Assembly: GCA_963646285.1 (NCBI GenBank)
Contig: CAVIWF010000028.1
Location: 1-33,540 of the forward strand
Source of the DNA: CAKUFA01 sp963646285
GTDB lineage: Bacteria > Bacillota > Clostridia > Christensenellales > Aristaeellaceae
Direction: 5' to 3'
DNA: 33,540 nt
The first letter of the stretch is position 1, and each line of letters starts with the position of its first letter. Below the pieces are notes generated by a model, which was given only the letters and a program-made list of their open reading frames with translations, was not told the DNA's origin and made no database searches. Shown piece by piece: positions 30,963 through 33,540 of the stretch. A program made the translations under genes and the position numbers.

Positions 30963-31616
30963 ATGAAGCGTCTTTTCGGCGGGCTCCGCATGTCCTGGCT
31001 CACGGTGATTCTCTTTGCCCTTGCGGCAGGGGTATATACCGGCGCTATGCTGCTGATTCCGGCAACGGCAAACACGTCCTTCCGGGATATTGGGGTTTTT
31101 TATGAGTGGTGGGTGGTTTTTGCCGTCATTATCGTGGTGAACTGCAGGCATAATTGGGAAGCCATGCTGAAGTGCTTTGTTTTCTTCCTGATTAGTCAGC
31201 CGGTGATTTTCGGGGTGGAAATCTGCTTTGGCACAATGACCCTGAAAAACGCATGGCTTTATTATCAATGGTGGTTGGTCATGACCTTCCTGACCCTGCC
31301 TGGTGGGTTCATCGCTTACTACAGCAAGAAGCAAAATGTACTGGGCAGTGTGATCCTGAGCCTGGGCAACACCCTTCAGCTGCTGCATGGCTGCTATTAC
31401 ACGGTGTGCGCCGTTCTTTCCTTCCCCCACCATCTGCTGAGTGCTCTGTTCTGCTTTGCCTCTGTGCTGGTTATGAGCTTTTCCGTGCAGCGGAAGAAGA
31501 AGTATCAATGGCTGACGCTGCTGCTTTCCCTGCTGTTTACAGCGGCGGCGCTTGTACTCCTGAAGGTCTCAAACCTGTATCTTTATGCAGATGGGCAGGG
31601 ATTTTCCTTCCCGTAA
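30963..31616 (+). CDS. polytopic membrane protein, function unknown
   Basis: 217 residues; ATG 30963 with GGGGG six bases upstream and 25 bases after the STAS-kinase stop, so it is in the same operon. Six or seven hydrophobic segments are visible (about 11-32, 49-61, 66-89, 103-121, 127-155, 157-174, 184-200), with Trp-rich loops (YEWWVVF, YYQWWLVMTF) and a Lys/Arg-rich cytoplasmic loop (QRKKKYQW). I recognise no family. Its position after the signalling genes makes it a candidate sensor, anchor or output. No signal peptide distinct from the first helix. Confidence 0.7.
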   Translation: MKRLFGGLRMSWLTVILFALAAGVYTGAMLLIPATANTSFRDIGVFYEWWVVFAVIIVVNCRHNWEAMLKCFVFFLISQPVIFGVEICFGTMTLKNAWLYYQWWLVMTFLTLPGGFIAYYSKKQNVLGSVILSLGNTLQLLHGCYYTVCAVLSFPHHLLSALFCFASVLVMSFSVQRKKKYQWLTLLLSLLFTAAALVLLKVSNLYLYADGQGFSFP

Positions 31617-31649
31617 AAAAATAAAAAAATTTTTTTCGAAAACGGGAAG
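31607..31649 (+). other. inverted repeat enclosing an A7T7 tract
   Basis: CTTCCCGT (31607-31614) and ACGGGAAG (31642-31649) flank a 27-base AT core that includes AAAAAAATTTTTTT. The left arm overlaps the last codons and stop of the membrane protein gene. The T-run lies inside the loop and not after the stem, so this is not a textbook terminator. It could still stop transcription or act as bent DNA upstream of the next gene. Confidence 0.5.
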
Positions 31650-31676
31650 AAAAAGGGAAGGCTCCTTCGTTGAATA

Positions 31677-31735
31677 GGTGCCCGGACAATGAAGCCGGGG
31701 GAACAACACAGTAACCCGGAGGGAAGCAAGACACC
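31677..31735 (+). ncRNA. structured leader with alternative pairings before a small secreted protein gene
   Basis: GGTG (31677-31680) can pair with CACC (31732-31735). Inside, CCGGG (31695-31699) can pair either with CCCGG upstream (31681-31685) or with CCCGG downstream (31715-31719), two mutually exclusive states. The GCCGGGGGAAC string recalls part of the c-di-AMP (ydaO) aptamer, but the other conserved blocks are not found, so no class is assigned. No clear promoter was found in the 159-bp gap. Confidence 0.35.
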
Positions 31736-31775
31736 CCGCCGTGATTACAAGAAACATTTGAAGGAGGAATACCCC

Positions 31776-32315
31776 ATGAAAAAGTTCCTGTCTCTGATGG
31801 TTGCACTGCTGGTTCTGGCTACCGTTCCTGCCTTTGCAGATACCATCGAAAACAATGATGGCACCACCACCCTGACCACCGAAAACGGCGTGACCCTGAC
31901 CTATACCAAAGAAGATTTCGAAGTGACCGTGGACGAAAACGGTGACGTGGCTGGCAACTTCACCGGTGAGGCTGCTGAACCCATCCACTTCACCGTTGCT
32001 ACCATGAAGGACACCGATGCAGAAGCCTACATGACCGAGCAGGCCGCTGCCCACAATGCTGAAGTGGAAAAGAACGTTGCCTTTGACGAAGAAAACGAAT
32101 GGTTCGTTTTCAGCTATGAAGAGGCTGCTGCTGATGGCAACACCAACACCGTGACCGTTTATGCCCGCAACTGCGAAGGCGGCTGCTATGTGGTAACTGC
32201 CTACAGCTACTTCACCGCTGACGCTGCTGCTGCAGAAGAAACCGATGATGGCGACTCCATCGACGGTTCCGTGAAGCTGACCATGATCCTGGACGGCATG
32301 AGCTTCGCCAAGTAA
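31776..32315 (+). CDS. small secreted acidic protein, function unknown
   Basis: 179 residues; ATG 31776 with AAGGAGG eight bases upstream. Residues 1-20 are a signal peptide ending AFA-D. The mature part is acidic, rich in Thr, Glu and Ala, with predicted beta strands (TTLTTENGVTLTYTKEDFEVTVDENGD begins about residue 28) and one Cys pair (NCEGGC). It recalls small immunoglobulin-like or PsbP-like exported proteins, but I cannot place it in a family. Codon use is highly regular, suggesting strong expression. It is a single-gene unit between a structured leader and a good terminator. Confidence 0.75.
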   Translation: MKKFLSLMVALLVLATVPAFADTIENNDGTTTLTTENGVTLTYTKEDFEVTVDENGDVAGNFTGEAAEPIHFTVATMKDTDAEAYMTEQAAAHNAEVEKNVAFDEENEWFVFSYEEAAADGNTNTVTVYARNCEGGCYVVTAYSYFTADAAAAEETDDGDSIDGSVKLTMILDGMSFAK

Positions 32316-32331
32316 GACCATCAAACAAACA

Positions 32332-32364
32332 GGCCGGCATCAATCGGATGCCGGTCTTTCTTTA
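32332..32364 (+). terminator. terminator of the small secreted protein gene
   Basis: CCGGCAT (32334-32340) pairs with ATGCCGG (32348-32354) around a seven-base loop, followed by TCTTTCTTTA. Confidence 0.85.
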
Positions 32365-32375
32365 TGGCTTCGTGC

Positions 32376-32404
32376 TTGCTTTTGCTCCGTCTGCATGCTA
32401 TCAT
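32376..32404 (+). promoter_or_regulatory. promoter of the second secreted hydrolase gene
   Basis: TTGCTT (32376-32381), 17 bases, TATCAT (32399-32404), 36 bases before the ATG. Confidence 0.5.
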
Positions 32405-32440
32405 ACAGGCACAGAAGTGATTCAGAAGGGAGAACACGGA

Positions 32441-33328
32441 ATGAAAAGAATGCTTGCCTTGTTGATGGCCGGGCTGATGCTGGCAGGAATTACCCCCTGC
32501 CTGGCGGAAGAAAATCAGGAGGAAGGTGCAGGGGCTGTGGTGAAGACCGTGTCAACGAAAGAGGTAACCATGGACTATGTGGTGTTTGGCAGCGGTGAAA
32601 AGGCCTTCGTGATCCTTCCGGGGCTGTCCATCCATAGTGTCATGGGTTCGGCAGAGGCCATTGCCACCGCTTATCAATCCTTCGCGGAGGAATACACGGT
32701 TTACCTGTTTGACCGGGCCAGGGATTTGCCGGCAGGCTACACCGTCCGGGACATGGCGGAGGATACAGCCAAGGCCATGGAAGCCCTGCACATTGAGGAC
32801 GCAGATGTTTTCGGCGCATCCCAGGGAGGCATGATGGCACAGTATCTGGCCATTGACCACCCGGAGCTGGTGCATAAGCTGATCCTTGGTTCTACCCTGT
32901 CAAAGCCCAATGATACCTTCCTTCAGGTGGTGGATACTTGGCTCAGCCTTGCCGAAAATCGGGATGAAGAAGGGCTGCTGGCAAGCTTTGCAGATCAGCT
33001 ATACGGCAAGGGAACCTTGGAAAACTATCGGGATGATCTGATCTCCGCCAACCGGGGCATTACAGAGGAAGAATATGAGCGGTTCATCATTTTAGCCAGT
33101 GCCTGCAAAACCTTTGACTGCTATGAGGCGCTGTCCTCCATCCAGTGCCCGGTGCTGGTGCTGGGCTCAGAAGGAGATCAGGTGGTAACGGCGGAAGGCT
33201 CCCGGGAGATTGCCCAGGCGCTGAACTGTACCCTGTACCTGTACGACGCCCAATACGGCCATGGCGTGTACGATGAAGCACCGGATTATAAGCAGCGGTG
33301 TCTGGATTTCCTGCAAAGTGAAGAGTGA
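32441..33328 (+). CDS. secreted alpha/beta hydrolase (second)
   Basis: 295 residues; ATG 32441 with AAGGGAG eight bases upstream. A signal peptide ends near CLA-E (residue 22); ITPC at 17-20 is a poor lipobox. The fold shows ILPGLSIHS (58-66; oxyanion region), the nucleophile elbow GASQGG (Ser127), Asp246 in LGSEGDQVV and His274 in QYGHGVYDE, a complete triad with a lid region between 150 and 225. It looks like the general proline-iminopeptidase/haloperoxidase-type subgroup, more compact than the first hydrolase at 11684. Substrate unknown; extracytoplasmic ester or peptide hydrolysis is inferred. Confidence 0.88.
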   Translation: MKRMLALLMAGLMLAGITPCLAEENQEEGAGAVVKTVSTKEVTMDYVVFGSGEKAFVILPGLSIHSVMGSAEAIATAYQSFAEEYTVYLFDRARDLPAGYTVRDMAEDTAKAMEALHIEDADVFGASQGGMMAQYLAIDHPELVHKLILGSTLSKPNDTFLQVVDTWLSLAENRDEEGLLASFADQLYGKGTLENYRDDLISANRGITEEEYERFIILASACKTFDCYEALSSIQCPVLVLGSEGDQVVTAEGSREIAQALNCTLYLYDAQYGHGVYDEAPDYKQRCLDFLQSEE

Positions 33329-33353
33329 TGATAAAAAAGGGGGGGTCAGGGCA

Positions 33354-33388
33354 TCGACAAAGTGGCTTCGCCACTTTGTCGAGTTTTG
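33354..33388 (+). terminator. 13-bp perfect hairpin after the hydrolase gene
   Basis: TCGACAAAGTGGC (33354-33366) pairs perfectly with GCCACTTTGTCGA (33370-33382) around a TTC loop, followed by GTTTTGC. It can act as terminator but is also the first of a run of five hairpins. Confidence 0.65.
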
Positions 33389-33404
33389 CACTCACTCACT
33401 GGTC

Positions 33405-33531
33405 GAACGGTTTCACCGTTCTCCCGGCCGTTCGTTCGTGTAATGAAGCTTTTTCTGACGAAAAAGCACGAAAATCGCCGCACATGTCGCCGATTTTCGA
33501 TTTAGAGTTGAAGGGCTTGCGAGCCCTCCAA
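33405..33531. repeat. four further tandem hairpins to the right edge
   Basis: In order: GAACGGT/ACCGTTC with a TTC loop (33405-33421); GCTTTTTC/GAAAAAGC with a four-base loop (33448-33467); CGAAAATCG/CGATTTTCG with a 13-base loop (33469-33499); and TTGAAGGGCT/AGCCCTCCAA with a TGCG loop and one wobble (33508-33531). No coding frame of note crosses them. They could form a multi-stem RNA, a REP/BOX-like dispersed element or the end of a mobile element continuing outside the window. Confidence 0.6.
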
Positions 33532-33540
33532 CGCCACCCA

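Noticed and set aside
31677..31735. c-di-AMP (ydaO) riboswitch
   Set aside because: Only one short conserved-looking block was found; the GGGUAGGG-type block and overall size are missing.
33354..33531. CRISPR array
   Set aside because: The stems have unrelated sequences and no constant repeat-spacer period; no cas gene is present.
1..33540. tRNA or rRNA genes
   Set aside because: No tRNA cloverleaf with a GTTCGAATC-type arm and no rRNA core sequence was noticed on either strand.

Overview
The window reads as a chromosomal stretch of a GC-moderate, low-TAG Firmicute, most likely a gut Clostridia member (an Oscillospirales/Christensenellales-type organism is my guess, from inference only). 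The reasons are strong AAGGAGG ribosome binding sites, consensus TTGACA-17-TATAAT promoters, SpoIIE/SpoIIAA-type signalling proteins, and a shared Leu/Ala-rich signal peptide (MKK-LALV-AL...AxA-EE) on five different secreted proteins. None of the intact genes ends in TAG.

Region 1 (1-4581) is the decayed right end of a mobile element. It holds the C-terminus of a DUF2726 (PD-(D/E)xK) protein running off the left edge, a 25-residue stump of a small CxxC protein, and an AAA+ ATPase with a nuclease-like C-terminus whose promoter lies inside a repeat/dyad. A palindrome-rich 530-bp spacer follows, then a large serine recombinase broken twice: an amber codon at codon 31 and a one-base frameshift at an A-AAA-AAG run near its C-terminus. 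The element ends directly on the ribosome binding site of the first chromosomal gene.

Region 2 (4592-12562) is host DNA. It contains a Cys-rich putative metal-binding protein coupled to an orphan beta-class DNA methyltransferase; a MATE efflux pump (minus strand); a secreted PPIC-type foldase (plus strand); and a GH3 beta-glucosidase and secreted alpha/beta hydrolase (both minus strand, each with a perfect consensus promoter).

Region 3 (12845-22822) is one roughly 10-kb operon. A peptide/opine-type ABC importer (two permeases, a DppD-DppF ATPase fusion and a binding protein) is followed by a mannonate-dehydratase-like enzyme, a DHDPS-family aldolase, tartronate semialdehyde reductase (GarR) and glycerate kinase. 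The last two are clear relatives of the E. coli aldarate enzymes, so the operon looks like an uptake-and-breakdown route for a sugar diacid or related acid, ending in phosphoglycerate. The usual glucarate/galactarate dehydratase is absent and a UxuA-like protein sits in its place.

Region 4 (22830-26482) holds MTA/SAH nucleosidase overlapping a short-chain dehydrogenase, then aldose 1-epimerase with its own promoter, then a spermidine-synthase-like Rossmann methyltransferase of unknown role.

Region 5 (26510-31616) is the most unusual host block. A single promoter with a long structured leader precedes five tightly packed genes: a MESH1-like (p)ppGpp hydrolase, a STAS anti-sigma-antagonist-type protein, one membrane polypeptide carrying a SpoIIE/PP2C phosphatase and an RsbW-like kinase, a STAS domain fused to an aminoglycoside-phosphotransferase-fold kinase, and a polytopic membrane protein. 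No sigma factor is present. It looks like a partner-switching circuit whose output is the STAS-kinase fusion, possibly tied to alarmone turnover.

Region 6 (31617-33540) has a small secreted protein behind an A/T-tract and a structured leader, a second secreted alpha/beta hydrolase, and, at the right edge, a run of five consecutive hairpins that encode no protein I recognise.
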